NCBI RefSeq assembly: GCF_042683125.1
Contig: NZ_JBHUIY010000019.1
Span: 1 to 64,000 of the forward strand
Length of the DNA stretch: 64,000 nucleotides
From: Phaeospirillum tilakii
GTDB lineage: Bacteria; Pseudomonadota; Alphaproteobacteria; Rhodospirillales; Magnetospirillaceae
Direction: 5' to 3'
The translations under genes were made by a program, and so were the position numbers. The notes beneath the pieces are model-generated. The model worked only from the letters and a program-made list of their open reading frames with translations, was not told the origin of the DNA and ran no database searches. Shown in pieces: positions 32,175 through 41,297 of this stretch (position 1 is the first letter of the stretch; the number at the start of each line of letters is the position of its first letter).

Positions 32175-33320
32175 TCAGCCCCGCACCCGGATCGGCTCGG
32201 CGAAACTGAACACCCGGGCCAGGGTGCGGATCCGCTCGATCTGGGGTGCCTGCAACTGAGTATGGGCGGGAAAGATCAGGTGGCCGTTGCCCAGCCGCAG
32301 ATCGCCGGCCAGGACATGGCCGGCCTGCAACTGCCCGACTGTCAGGGCGACCGAGGTGAAGACCTCGTTGCGCGCCAGCCCTTCGAGACAGCCCCGCACC
32401 CGGGGCAGCAGCACCGGGTCATAGTGCTGGCGCTGGCGTTCGAGCTGCTCGAACGACGCCGCGGTCAGCGGACCGCCGGCGGTGGCGGCCAGCAGATCCT
32501 TGAGGATCTTCAGCAGACGGGCATCAAGCGGCAGATCGGCCCCGACCGGACCATCGGCGGGAAAGCCGCTGCCGTCATAGCCACGATCCTGCCAGTGGAC
32601 GATCTCGGCCACCCGGGCGAGCCGGGGGATCCTGGCCAGCAGGTTGCGGCCGGCCTCGGGCACCCGGTCCAGCATCGCCCGCTCGTCCGGATTGGGCGCC
32701 TCGCCCTGCCGCAGCCGGGCCAGCGCGGCGGGCGGCATCGCCACCATCCCGATCGGCGCCAGCGCGGCGGCGATCTCGAGCTGCCAGCGATGCGGCATGC
32801 GGAACTCGGTGGTCAGCAGCCGCACCCACTCGCGCAGGCGGGCGGCCTGGGCGGCGGCGGCGGGGTCGTTGACCGACATCACCTCGACCAGCACCTGGAT
32901 CACCCCGGTCAGGGTCTGTTCGAGCAGATCGCGCTCGGCGGTGACGAGGCGGAACTGTTCGAGCCCGGCCGCCAGCCCGTCGATCAGGGTCTCGGACGGA
33001 CAGGGCTTGGTGTAGAAGCGGAAGATCGCGCCCTGATTGATGGCGTCGATCGCGGTCTGCTGGTCGGCATTGCCGGTCAGCATCATCCGCACCGTGTCGG
33101 GGGCGTGGTCGCGGATCCGGCGCAGGGTTTCGATCCCGTCGATCCCCGGCATACGCATGTCCGAGAGGACCACGCCAAAAGGCGAGGCGGCGGCGCGCAC
33201 CCTCTCGACCCCCTCCTCGCCACCGCACGCAGTGGTAATATCGAACCGGTCGCCGAGCTGGCGCCGCAACGCCGACAGCAGGTGGGGATCGTCATCGATC
33301 AGCAGGACGCCTGGCTCCAT
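32175..33320 (-). CDS. Response regulator with degenerate HD-GYP domain
   Basis: 381 aa from ATG 33320. The receiver domain (1-120) is complete: VLLIDDDPHLL, phospho-Asp in VVLSDMRMPGIDG, the switch Thr in MMLTGNAD and Lys in FYTKPCPSE. The C-terminal domain has HD-GYP organisation, but the catalytic HD is replaced (AAALAPIGMVAMP, where active enzymes read LHDIGK). The GYP loop reads HWQDRGYDGSGFP. It is therefore unlikely to hydrolyse c-di-GMP and may act as a binding or regulatory module. Divergent from a PilZ gene. Confidence 0.85.
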   Translation of the reverse strand: MEPGVLLIDDDPHLLSALRRQLGDRFDITTACGGEEGVERVRAAASPFGVVLSDMRMPGIDGIETLRRIRDHAPDTVRMMLTGNADQQTAIDAINQGAIFRFYTKPCPSETLIDGLAAGLEQFRLVTAERDLLEQTLTGVIQVLVEVMSVNDPAAAAQAARLREWVRLLTTEFRMPHRWQLEIAAALAPIGMVAMPPAALARLRQGEAPNPDERAMLDRVPEAGRNLLARIPRLARVAEIVHWQDRGYDGSGFPADGPVGADLPLDARLLKILKDLLAATAGGPLTAASFEQLERQRQHYDPVLLPRVRGCLEGLARNEVFTSVALTVGQLQAGHVLAGDLRLGNGHLIFPAHTQLQAPQIERIRTLARVFSFAEPIRVRG

Positions 33321-33441
33321 GCCCGCTCCGTCATTGGCCACCGGGAACCGCACCGGGGTTTCCGCTGATGTGGCCGTTGCCGGAGCGGATGACAAGCCCA
33401 CCCCCGCCCCACCCTGTTCCCGCCGGAGGACACGAACGGCC

Positions 33442-33810
33442 ATGACCGACTTCATCGAGCGCCGCCAGCATCCCCGCCTGCCCGGACACGGGCTGGTGGT
33501 GGTGGTCGGGCGCCAGATGTTCCCGATCGCCAACCTGTCGATCGCCGGACTGGCCTTCCAGGGCGGCCCCAACCATCAGGTCGGCGACACGCTCCGGATC
33601 CGCATCGCCCGGATCGACGCCCCGGAAGATTGCGTCAACGCCGTGGTGACGGTGCGCGCCGCCGACGAATTCATGGTGCGGGGCGAGTTCCACCCCACCC
33701 TGCCGCTGATGAGCTATATCGTCGCCCATCTCGGCGACATCTCCGGCATCGCGCCGACCTACCCCGCCTTCCGCCGCGCCACCGGCCCCCGCACCTCGCG
33801 CGTACCCTAG
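33442..33810 (+). CDS. PilZ-domain protein
   Basis: 122 aa, essentially one PilZ domain. The N-terminal ERRQHPRLPG supplies the RxxxR c-di-GMP motif. The second motif, normally DxSxxG, reads NLSIAG, so Asp is replaced by Asn. PilZ proteins change motility or polysaccharide output on binding c-di-GMP. The divergent partner is the degenerate HD-GYP response regulator, suggesting a small c-di-GMP signalling pair sharing the 33321-33441 interval. Confidence 0.8.
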   Translation: MTDFIERRQHPRLPGHGLVVVVGRQMFPIANLSIAGLAFQGGPNHQVGDTLRIRIARIDAPEDCVNAVVTVRAADEFMVRGEFHPTLPLMSYIVAHLGDISGIAPTYPAFRRATGPRTSRVP

Positions 33811-34076
33811 GCGGGCTGCCGCCCCGCGCGCCTTGCGCGCAAACACACACCGGTTAGGCGGGCTGCCGCCCGCCGGCCCGCTCGGGAAGCGGAGCTTCCC
33901 GAACCCATCCCTTTTTTGGTTCATCACGGATGAGCGGGGAAGAGAGGCTGGTCACGGCCGCGCATGACGGAAAGGAGCGAAGACGTCCTCTCCGCTCCTC
34001 CGTGATGACCCCATTTTGAAAAAGAAGGGGGTCCGGGGCATCGCCCCGGCCGGGCCCGCGGGCGGGAGCCCGCGTA
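33811..34076. repeat. Family A composite repeat between PilZ gene and tgt
   Basis: Starts with GGCGGGCTGCCGCCCC and GCGCGCCTTGCGCGC, then a second GGCGGGCTGCCGCCCGCC, CGGGAAGCGGAGCTTCCCG, a stretch of about 90 bp that includes an imperfect inverted repeat (TCATCACGGATGAG ... CTCCTCCGTGATGA), and GGGGCATCGCCCC with GCGGGCGGGAGCCCGC. No gene is evident. Confidence 0.7.
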
Positions 34077-34079
34077 GCT

Positions 34080-35213
34080 TCACCCCAGCGGCGGAATGTC
34101 GCCCAACGCCTCGGTGGCGGCGGCCTCGGCGGCGAAGGCCTGGAGCCGGCCGGCGCCGATCGCCGCGCGCAGGTCGCGCATCAGGTCCTGGTAATGCTGG
34201 AGATTGTGCCAGGTCAGCAGCATCGCCCCGAGGATCTCCTCGCAGCGGATCAGGTGGTGGAGATAGGCGCGGGAATATTGGCGGCAGGCCGGGCAGGCGC
34301 AGCCTTCCTCCAGCGGCCGGGGATCGTCCTGGTGGCGGGCGTTGCGCAGATTGACGGTGCCGCGCCGGGTGAAGGCCTGGGCGGTGCGGCCGGAGCGGGT
34401 CGGCATCACGCAATCGAACATGTCGATGCCCCGGCAGACCGCGCCGATGATGTCGGACGGCCGGCCGACCCCCATCAGGTAGCGGGGACGGTCGGCCGGC
34501 AGCAGCGGCACGGTGACGTCGAGGGTGGCGAACATCGCCTCCTGCCCCTCGCCCACCGCCAGCCCGCCGACGGCGTAGCCGTCGAAGCCGATCCGTTGCA
34601 GCGCCTCGGCGGATTCGGCGCGCAGGTCGGGATAGATCCCACCCTGGACGATGCCGAACAGGCCATAGCCGGGGCGGGGCACGAACGCCGCCTTCGACCG
34701 CGCCGCCCAGCGCATCGACAGCCGCATGCTGTCGGCCGCCTGGGCCGGGGTGGCCGGGAACGGGGTGCATTCGTCGAACGCCATGGTGATGTCGGCGTCG
34801 AGGCAATGCTGGATCCGCATCGAGCGTTCCGGGGTCAGCCGGTGGCTCGAGCCGTCATGATGCGACTGGAAGGTGACGCCGTCGGCGTCGAGCTTGCGCA
34901 GCTTGGCGAGGCTCATCACCTGGAACCCGCCGGAATCGGTCAGGATCGGCCCCGGCCAGTTCATGAAGCGGTGCAGCCCGCCCAGCTGCTCGATCCGCTC
35001 GGCCCCCGGCCGCAGCATCAGGTGATAGGTGTTGCCGAGCAGGATCTGCGCCCCGGTCGCGGCGACGGATTCGGGCTGCATCGCCTTGACGGTGGCGGCG
35101 GTGCCGACCGGCATGAAGGCCGGGGTGTCGATCGCGCCATGGGCGGTCGCCAGCCGGCCGAGCCGGGCGGCGCCGTCGGTGGCGAGACACTCATACTGGA
35201 AGCTGGGGGGCAT
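34080..35213 (-). CDS. tgt: tRNA-guanine transglycosylase
   Basis: 377 aa from ATG 35213. Exchanges guanine-34 for preQ1 in GUN-anticodon tRNAs. Motifs: LTDSGGFQVMSLAKLRK with the active-site Asp, GIVQGGIYPDLR, GGLAVGEGQE, MFDCVMPTRSGRTAQAF with the nucleophilic Asp, and the zinc ligands CACPAC...YLHHLIRCEEILG. Its start lies inside the 3' end of queA (23-bp overlap). Upstream in-frame Met codons fall inside queA and are unlikely. Confidence 0.96.
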   Translation of the reverse strand: MPPSFQYECLATDGAARLGRLATAHGAIDTPAFMPVGTAATVKAMQPESVAATGAQILLGNTYHLMLRPGAERIEQLGGLHRFMNWPGPILTDSGGFQVMSLAKLRKLDADGVTFQSHHDGSSHRLTPERSMRIQHCLDADITMAFDECTPFPATPAQAADSMRLSMRWAARSKAAFVPRPGYGLFGIVQGGIYPDLRAESAEALQRIGFDGYAVGGLAVGEGQEAMFATLDVTVPLLPADRPRYLMGVGRPSDIIGAVCRGIDMFDCVMPTRSGRTAQAFTRRGTVNLRNARHQDDPRPLEEGCACPACRQYSRAYLHHLIRCEEILGAMLLTWHNLQHYQDLMRDLRAAIGAGRLQAFAAEAAATEALGDIPPLG

Positions 35214-36243
35214 CGTCGCTCCGATCGAGCAGGCAGGCATCGCCGTAGGAATAAAAGCGATAGCCGTCATTGATGGCGTGGGCATAGGCGGCGCGCATCC
35301 GCTCCAGCCCGGCGAAGGCCGACACCAGCATGAACAGGGTCGAGCGCGGCAGGTGGAAATTGGTCATCAGCCGATCGACCACCCGGAAGCGGTAGCCCGG
35401 CACGATGAAGATGTCGGTCACCCCGTCGAACGGGGCCAGGGTGCCGTCTTCCGCCGCCGCGCTTTCGAGCAGGCGCAGCGCGGTGGTGCCGACCGCCACC
35501 ACCCGCCGTCCCTCGGCGCGGGCGCGGTTGATCCGTTCCGCCGCCGCCGGGGTGACGATGCCGATCTCGGCATGCATGTGGTGCTGGTCGGTGTCCTCGA
35601 CCTTGACCGGCAGGAAGGTGCCGGCGCCGACATGCAGCGTCACCGCGACCCGCTCGATTCCGCGCGCGTCGAGGGCGGCGAGCAGTTCGGGGGTGAAATG
35701 CAGCCCGGCGGTGGGGGCGGCGACGGCGCCGTCATGACAGGCGAAGGTGGTCTGGTAATCGGCGCGGTCGGTGGCGTCGGCGGCGCCGTGGCGGATATAG
35801 GGCGGCAGCGGCAGCCGGCCATGGGCTTCCAGCGCCGCCATCAGCGCGGCGCCGCCGCGATCGAACCGCAGCGTCACCTCGCCGCCCTCGCCCTTGCCGA
35901 CCACCTCGGCGGCGAAATCGGCGGCGAACTCGACCCGGTCGCCCAGGCGCAGCTTGCGCGCCGGCCGGGCGAAGGCGCGCCAGCATTCGGCCCCCTCGCG
36001 CAGATGCAGGGTCAGCTCGACCCCGGCGGTGCCGCGCCGTCCGTCGAGCCGGGCCGGAATCACCCGGGTGTCGTTGAACACCATCACGTCGCCGGGGTCG
36101 AGCAGGTCGGGCAGGTCGCGCACGCCGCGATCGGCCACCCCGCCGGCGGCGACCCGCAGCAGCCGGGCGGCGTCGCGCGGGCGGGCCGGACGGTCGGCGA
36201 TCCGCTCACGCGGCAGTTCGAAATCAAACAGATCGACTTTCAT
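35191..36243 (-). CDS. queA: S-adenosylmethionine:tRNA ribosyltransferase-isomerase
   Basis: 350 aa. Transfers and rearranges the ribosyl group of SAM onto preQ1-tRNA to form epoxyqueuosine, the step after Tgt. Family blocks: KVDLFDFELPRERIADRPA, VMVFNDTRVIPARL, AAPTAGLHFTPELL, VTLHVGAGTFLPVKVEDT and LMTNFHLPRSTLFMLV. Co-transcribed with tgt. Confidence 0.96.
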   Translation of the reverse strand: MKVDLFDFELPRERIADRPARPRDAARLLRVAAGGVADRGVRDLPDLLDPGDVMVFNDTRVIPARLDGRRGTAGVELTLHLREGAECWRAFARPARKLRLGDRVEFAADFAAEVVGKGEGGEVTLRFDRGGAALMAALEAHGRLPLPPYIRHGAADATDRADYQTTFACHDGAVAAPTAGLHFTPELLAALDARGIERVAVTLHVGAGTFLPVKVEDTDQHHMHAEIGIVTPAAAERINRARAEGRRVVAVGTTALRLLESAAAEDGTLAPFDGVTDIFIVPGYRFRVVDRLMTNFHLPRSTLFMLVSAFAGLERMRAAYAHAINDGYRFYSYGDACLLDRSDDAPQLPV

Positions 36244-36365
36244 CGCCGGGGATGTAGGCTCCCGCCCCCGCCGCCGTCAAGCCCGACCGTCTCGACCGGG
36301 CCGGGGCGGGGCGCGTATACTGGCGGCCTGATCGGCCACCGGCCTCCCGAGGAGGAACCATCATC

Positions 36366-36731
36366 ATGCGCAAGATTCTGGCGGCGACCCTGGCGCTCGC
36401 GATCCTTGCCCCGGTCACGGCGCGGGCGGACGCCTATGTGATGCTGGGGTTCGGCACCCAGAAATGCGGCGAATACCGCGCCAGCGACCTGACCGACTCC
36501 GCCACCCGGGTCGGGCTCTATTCGTGGGTCGCGGGCTACCTGTCCGCCGTCAACCTGTTCACCGGCACCGCCCAGCACCGCATCCGCGACCTGTCGGGGA
36601 TGTCGCAGGAGCTGGTGTTCGACACCCTCAACGCCTTCTGTGCCGCCCACCCCGATCAGGTGCTGTCGGTCGGCATCGACGAGATCATCAAGAAGCTGCC
36701 GGAAAAGGCCTACGGCCAGACCACGCCCTAA
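36366..36731 (+). CDS. Small periplasmic protein, possibly HdeA/Rap1a-like
   Basis: 121 aa with a signal peptide (MRKILAATLALAILAPVTARA) and AGGAGGAA-like ribosome-binding site (GAGGAGGAACC) before ATG 36366. The mature protein is mostly helical and has one Cys pair (KCGEY and NAFCAAHP), with YSWVAGYLSAVNLFTG between. That pattern resembles HdeA/Rap1a-type small disulfide helical proteins, but similarity is weak. It converges with cobD and overlaps its end by 4 bp. Confidence 0.6.
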   Translation: MRKILAATLALAILAPVTARADAYVMLGFGTQKCGEYRASDLTDSATRVGLYSWVAGYLSAVNLFTGTAQHRIRDLSGMSQELVFDTLNAFCAAHPDQVLSVGIDEIIKKLPEKAYGQTTP

Positions 36732-37726
36732 AGGCGGGTCAGCCCGTCCTTCAGCCACAGCAGCAGCACCATCAGCCCGGCATCGAGCAGGCAGCCGACG
36801 CCGAACAGGTGCAGCGCGCGCAGGATGTCGCGGGCGTCGGCGTCCTGGCGGCCGCGCCCCATCCATTTCTCATCGACCACCAGCCCGGGATAGCGGCGCG
36901 GCCCGCCGAGGGCGAGGCCGAGCGCGCCGGCGCAGGCGGATTCCGGCCAGCCGGAATTGGGCGAGCGGTGATGGCGGGCGTCGCGCCAGGGGGTGACCAG
37001 GGCGGCGACGGGCCGGCCGCCAGGGACGAAGGGGGCAGCCAGCGCCAGCAGCAGCGCGGCGACGCGGGCCGGGATCAGGTTGAGCAGGTCGTCGAGCCGG
37101 GCCGAGACCATGCCGAAGGCGCGGTGACGCTCGGTGCGGTAGCCGACCATCGAATCGAGGGTGTTGACGGTCTTGTAGACGAACAGCCCGGGCAGGCCGA
37201 ACAAGGCGTAGGCCAGCGCCGGGGCCACCACCGCGTCGGAGAAGTTTTCGGCCAGGGATTCGATCGCGGCGCGGGCGACCCCGGCGCGGTCGAGGCTGGC
37301 GGGATCGCGCCCGACCAGCCGTGACACCGCATAGCGCCCGGCTTCGAGGCCGTTGTCGCGCAGCGCCACCGCGACGTCGTAGACATGGTCGAACAGCGAA
37401 CGCTGGGCCAGCAGCACCACCACGCAGAACAGTTCGAACAGCCAGGCCCAGGGCAGGGTGCGGGTGACGGCCTGGACCGCGAGGCCGGCCGCCGCCGCCG
37501 CCGCCACCAGCCCCAGCGCCATCGCCGCCCCCAGCCAGCCGCGCAGGGCGGCGGAGCGGTCGCGCCGGTTGAGCCGGCGGTCGAGCCAGCCGATCAGCGT
37601 GCCCACCGCCGCCACCGGATGGGGGAGGCGGCGGAACAGCCAGGGCAGATCGCCGAGCAGGCCGTCGAGGCCGATCGCCAGGATCAGGATCAGCAGCGGA
37701 TCGGGAGCGGAGGCAAGGAGGGACAC
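36728..37726 (-). CDS. cobD: Adenosylcobinamide-phosphate synthase CobD/CbiB
   Basis: 332 aa integral membrane protein. Attaches aminopropanol (phosphate) to adenosylcobyric acid late in B12 synthesis. Conserved: LDGLLGDLPWLFRRLPHPVAAVG, ARAAIESLAENFSDAVVAPA, YKTVNTLDSMVGYRTERH, and RDARHHRSPNSGWPESACAG. It stands alone rather than in a cob cluster, and I see no riboswitch just upstream of it. The B12 product is needed by Ecm in this window. Confidence 0.94.
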   Translation of the reverse strand: MSLLASAPDPLLILILAIGLDGLLGDLPWLFRRLPHPVAAVGTLIGWLDRRLNRRDRSAALRGWLGAAMALGLVAAAAAAGLAVQAVTRTLPWAWLFELFCVVVLLAQRSLFDHVYDVAVALRDNGLEAGRYAVSRLVGRDPASLDRAGVARAAIESLAENFSDAVVAPALAYALFGLPGLFVYKTVNTLDSMVGYRTERHRAFGMVSARLDDLLNLIPARVAALLLALAAPFVPGGRPVAALVTPWRDARHHRSPNSGWPESACAGALGLALGGPRRYPGLVVDEKWMGRGRQDADARDILRALHLFGVGCLLDAGLMVLLLWLKDGLTRL

Positions 37727-37830
37727 GGCACAACCAGCAGGTCAGCGGGAACGGGCGGAGAGCAAACAAAAGCCGCCCGGCCGCGACGCCCTGGGGCGGT
37801 CGCGATCCGGGCGGGACGACAAAGCGGGCG

Positions 37831-38208
37831 TCAGTTGTTCTTGGCGCCCTGTTTGATCCACAGGCGGAAGGCGTCGCGGTCGCACTGCGACAGCTTCTTC
37901 TTGCCGTGGGGCATCCGGATCGAGGGATCGACCTTGTGATCGATCAGACGCATCAGGCTGCTGGTGTCGGGTTCGCCGGGCACGATCATCGGCCCGAACT
38001 TGGTGCCCTTCATCAGCCCCTCGTAGGAACTGAGGTCGAGGCCGCTGGCCTCGGTGCCCTGGCCGCCGGGGTGATGGCATTCGAGACATCGACCGACGAT
38101 GATAGGGCGGATGTCCTCGGAATAACTGATGACCTCATCCTTGGCCCAGGCGGCCCCCGCCGGCCCGAGCAGGATCGCGACGGCGAACAGGGTAAGCGAC
38201 CGTTTCAT
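37831..38208 (-). CDS. Small periplasmic cytochrome c-type protein
   Basis: 125 aa from ATG 38208. Signal peptide SLTLFAVAILLGPAGAAWA, then one haem c site CLECH (residues 41-45) close to the mature N-terminus, and a likely Met ligand in SIRMPHGKK. The layout (YSEDIRPIIVGRCLECHHPG ... LDLSSYEGLM) resembles the planctomycete-type cytochrome c domain. Probably a periplasmic electron carrier; its partner is not obvious. The trxA gene lies 108 bp away in the same direction. Confidence 0.82.
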   Translation of the reverse strand: MKRSLTLFAVAILLGPAGAAWAKDEVISYSEDIRPIIVGRCLECHHPGGQGTEASGLDLSSYEGLMKGTKFGPMIVPGEPDTSSLMRLIDHKVDPSIRMPHGKKKLSQCDRDAFRLWIKQGAKNN

Positions 38209-38316
38209 GCTGGCCTCCCTCCCTCTGGAGACGATGATACGCGCTCCAGTTTCGCACAAGCGAGGCCAAATGCAATTGGCGTTGCGGGCGGGGCGGACAT
38301 CTCCGCCCCGATCCAC

Positions 38317-38631
38317 TCACAAGCTTGACTCGACCCACTCGAACAACTTGCTTTTCGGCAGCGCGCCGACCTTGGTCGCGGTGACCGCCCCGTTCTTGAA
38401 GATCATCAGGGTGGGGATGCCGCGCACGCCGTATTTGCCCGGGGTGGCCGGGTTTTCGTCGATGTTGATCTTGGCGACGGTGATCTGCTCCGCCTTGTCG
38501 CGGGCCAGCTCTTCCAAGGTCGGGGCAAGCTGGCGGCAGGGGCCGCACCATTCCGCCCAGAAATCGACCAGGACCGGGCCGGCGGCCTGCAAGACCTCGG
38601 CCTCGAACGAGGAATCCGTCACAGTCTTCAT
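38317..38631 (-). CDS. trxA: Thioredoxin
   Basis: 104 aa from ATG 38631. Cytoplasmic disulfide reductase with the active site DFWAEWCGPCRQLAP (Cys29/Cys32), the buried KINIDENP and the cis-Pro loop GIPTLMIFKNG. No signal peptide. An upstream in-frame Met would add an unrelated 35 residues. Confidence 0.96.
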   Translation of the reverse strand: MKTVTDSSFEAEVLQAAGPVLVDFWAEWCGPCRQLAPTLEELARDKAEQITVAKINIDENPATPGKYGVRGIPTLMIFKNGAVTATKVGALPKSKLFEWVESSL

Positions 38632-38798
38632 TGAGCACGTTCCTTGTGTTTGCCGGGCCGCCGCGCGGCCCGGGACGAGCGGGAGAGTTTCCCGAATTGC
38701 CGGGACGAGCCGGAGATGCGGGCACTGTAGCCGCAAACATGGGGCCTGTCACGATCGGGGGCAAGCCGCGCCTGGGGGGGGCCCTGCCCCGCTCCGCC

Positions 38799-39128
38799 TC
38801 AGTGAGTCCCGCCGCCGCCGAGATTGAGCAGCACCACCCCCACCAGGATCAGCCCGATCCCCACCAGCGCCAGCGGCGGCAGCCTTTCGCCGAACCACAG
38901 CCAGCCGATCAGCGCCACCAGCACCAGCCCGACCCCGGACCACACCGCATAGGCCACCCCGACCGGCACCGTCCGCAGCGCCTGGGACAGGCCATAGAAG
39001 GCCAGCCCGTAGCCGGCCACCACCCCCAGCGCCGGCCACAGCCGGGTGAAACCGTCGCTGGCCTTCAGCGCCGAGGTGCCCGCCACCTCGGCCAGGATGG
39101 CGCCGCCGAGCCACAGCCAGGCCTGCAT
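38799..39128 (-). CDS. Small multidrug resistance (SMR) efflux protein
   Basis: 109 aa, four membrane helices. The essential Glu14 (AILAEVAGTSALK) and Trp63-type residue in YAVWSGVGLVLVALIGW match EmrE-like proton-coupled pumps for cationic lipophilic compounds. It could also be a guanidinium exporter (Gdx), since the two classes are hard to separate by eye. Confidence 0.88.
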   Translation of the reverse strand: MQAWLWLGGAILAEVAGTSALKASDGFTRLWPALGVVAGYGLAFYGLSQALRTVPVGVAYAVWSGVGLVLVALIGWLWFGERLPPLALVGIGLILVGVVLLNLGGGGTH

Positions 39129-39291
39129 CCGTCTGCTCCCGGGTTGGAGAAAGAACGGCCGGCGCCCACCGCCGGCCCCCTTCTGCTTTGCACCAAACCC
39201 GCCCCGGCGCAAGTCCGGCGGTGAAAGCGCCCCCTGTCCCCGGCCGCCCGGCTGCGGTAGGCTCGGACGGCAACAGCGAGGGAGGACGGCG

Positions 39292-40977
39292 ATGGCGCCG
39301 GCACCGCAAAGCGAAATCGCCACCCTGATGGAGCAGGCCGCCGCCCGCTACCAGGCCGGCGACCTGGCCGGCGCGGCCGAGACCTATGGCGCGGTGCTGA
39401 AGCGCCAGCCCGACCGGGTCGAGGCCTGGTTCAACCTCGCCACCCTGCTCCAGTCGTTCGGCCAGCCCGAGGCGGCGGTGCGCGGCTATGACCAGACCCT
39501 CGCCCTGCGGCCCGAGCATGCCGACGCCTGGCTCAATCGCGGCGTGGCGCTGAAAAGCCTCGGTCAGGCCGAGGCGGCGCTGGCCAGCTACGACCGCGCG
39601 GTGGCGCTGCGGCCGGACTATCCGCTGGCCTACAACAATCGCGGCAACCTGCTGAAGCAGATGGGGCGGGCCGACGCGGCGCGGGCCGATTACGACCGGG
39701 CGATCGCGTTGCAGCCGGCCTATGCCTCGGCCTATTCCAATCGCGGCGCGCTGAAGGCCGATCTCGGCGATTACGCCGCCGGGCTGGTCGATTACGAGCG
39801 GGCGCTGGCCTGCGACCCCAGCCACGCCGAGACCTGGTTCAACCGGGGCAACGCGCTGTGGGAGCTGGGCCGGGCGGAAGAGGCGCTGGTCAGCTACGAA
39901 CGGGCGGCGGCGCTGCGGCCGGGCTATGTCGATGCCCACCTCAACCGGGGCGGCGTGCTGAAGGAATTGCGGCGGAGCGAGGCGGCGATCGAGTGTTTCG
40001 ACACCGTGCTGACCATCGCCCCCGGCTTCGCCGAGGCCCGCTTCAACAAGGCGCTGTGCCGGCTCCAGCTCGGCCAGTGGGATCAGGCCTGGCAGGATTA
40101 CGAATCGCGCTGGGGCACCGCGCTGATGCGCGGCTGGACCCGGCCGTTCCCGCAGCCGCACTGGCAGGGCGAGGACCTCGCCGGCCGCACCATCCTGCTT
40201 CATGCCGAGCAGGGCCTCGGCGACACCCTGCAATTCTGCCGTTACGTCCCGCTGGTGGCGGCGCGCGGCGGCCGGGTGGTGCTGGAGGTCCAGCCCGGGC
40301 TGCGGCCGCTGCTGGCCGGGCTGACCGGCGTGGCGTGGATGGTCGAGCGCGGCGAGGACCTGCCGCCGTTCGACCTGCATTGCCCGCTGCTGAGCCTGCC
40401 CCGGCTGTTCGCCACCAATCCGGCGACGATCCCGCCGCTGCCGCCCGGCCTCGCCGTGCCGTCCGAGCGGCTGGCGGCGTGGCGGGCGCGGCTGGGGCCG
40501 GCGACCCGGCCCCGGATCGGGCTGGCGTGGCGCGGCAGCCCGGTCCACCAGAACGACCGCCACCGCAGCCTGACGCTGGCCCAGATCGGGCCACTGCGCG
40601 GGGTCGGGGCCGAGCTGATCTCGGTGCAGAAGGACCTGCGCGCCGAGGACGCCGCCACCCTGCCGGCCTGGCCCGGCCTGCGCCATTTCGGCCCCGAGCT
40701 GGACGATTTCGCCGACACCGCCGCCTTGTGCACCCTGTGCGATCTGGTGATCGCGGTCGATACCAGCGTCGCCCATCTCGCCGCGACGCTGGGGCGGCCG
40801 ACCTGGATCCTGCTGCCGGCCCGCAACACCGACTGGCGCTGGCTGCTCGACCGCGCCGATTCGCCCTGGTACCCCGCCGCGACCCTCTACCGCCAGCAGC
40901 GCGGCGAGCCGTGGCCGGCGGTGGTCGGGCGCGTCGCCGCCGATCTCGAGAATTTCCTCAGCCGATCGCCTGCTTGA
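39292..40977 (+). CDS. TPR protein with C-terminal GT-B glycosyltransferase-like domain
   Basis: 561 aa from ATG 39292, behind a GGGAGGA ribosome-binding site. About eight tetratricopeptide repeats (roughly residues 5-260, each ending in ALRP- or CDPSH-type turns) are followed by a conserved domain. Its markers are LLHAEQGLGDTLQFCRYVP, GLAWRGSPVHQNDRHRSL and DLVIAVDTSVAHLAATLG. The last segments resemble the nucleotide-sugar site of GT9/GT41-like enzymes. It shares this architecture with the convergent gene at 41298-43562. Possible roles are protein glycosylation (for example of flagellin) or polysaccharide assembly. Confidence 0.85.
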   Translation: MAPAPQSEIATLMEQAAARYQAGDLAGAAETYGAVLKRQPDRVEAWFNLATLLQSFGQPEAAVRGYDQTLALRPEHADAWLNRGVALKSLGQAEAALASYDRAVALRPDYPLAYNNRGNLLKQMGRADAARADYDRAIALQPAYASAYSNRGALKADLGDYAAGLVDYERALACDPSHAETWFNRGNALWELGRAEEALVSYERAAALRPGYVDAHLNRGGVLKELRRSEAAIECFDTVLTIAPGFAEARFNKALCRLQLGQWDQAWQDYESRWGTALMRGWTRPFPQPHWQGEDLAGRTILLHAEQGLGDTLQFCRYVPLVAARGGRVVLEVQPGLRPLLAGLTGVAWMVERGEDLPPFDLHCPLLSLPRLFATNPATIPPLPPGLAVPSERLAAWRARLGPATRPRIGLAWRGSPVHQNDRHRSLTLAQIGPLRGVGAELISVQKDLRAEDAATLPAWPGLRHFGPELDDFADTAALCTLCDLVIAVDTSVAHLAATLGRPTWILLPARNTDWRWLLDRADSPWYPAATLYRQQRGEPWPAVVGRVAADLENFLSRSPA

Positions 40978-41137
40978 GGCCGGTTTCCTCGGCCAGGGCG
41001 GCGAGCTTGTCGCGGGTGCGCGGGTCGCGCCGCAGCGAGGCCACCACCGCGCGGATCACCCCCGAGACGTAATCCTCGGAAAAGCGCCAGCGCCGGTTGA
41101 TCCAGAAATATTTGCCGTCAAAGCTGATCTCGGGCAT
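40958..41137 (-). CDS. Small conserved-looking protein of unknown function
   Basis: 59 aa read from ATG 41137, preceded by a strong GGGAGGGG ribosome-binding site. The protein begins PEISFDGKYFWINRRWRF and ends DKLAALAEETGLKQAIG. Aromatic-rich start, compact size and normal codon use favour a real gene. Its last 20 bp overlap the 3' end of the convergent TPR gene. Function not recognised. Confidence 0.6.
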   Translation of the reverse strand: MPEISFDGKYFWINRRWRFSEDYVSGVIRAVVASLRRDPRTRDKLAALAEETGLKQAIG

Positions 41138-41297
41138 CGGGTTCCCCTCCCTGGGCCGCCGGTGGCGGCGATGGGGGAGAAAAATAGCATGGCCGCGACC
41201 AGGGAGCGCGGTGACGGTTTCGGGACACCGCTTGGCCGAAAGGCTCCGCCTCTCGGCGCTCTCCGCGCGGGGCCGGCGGCCCCGCGACCCCGGTCGT

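Noticed and set aside
36366..36731. Acid-stress chaperone HdeA
   Set aside because: Only size, signal peptide and one Cys pair agree; sequence match is too weak for a name.
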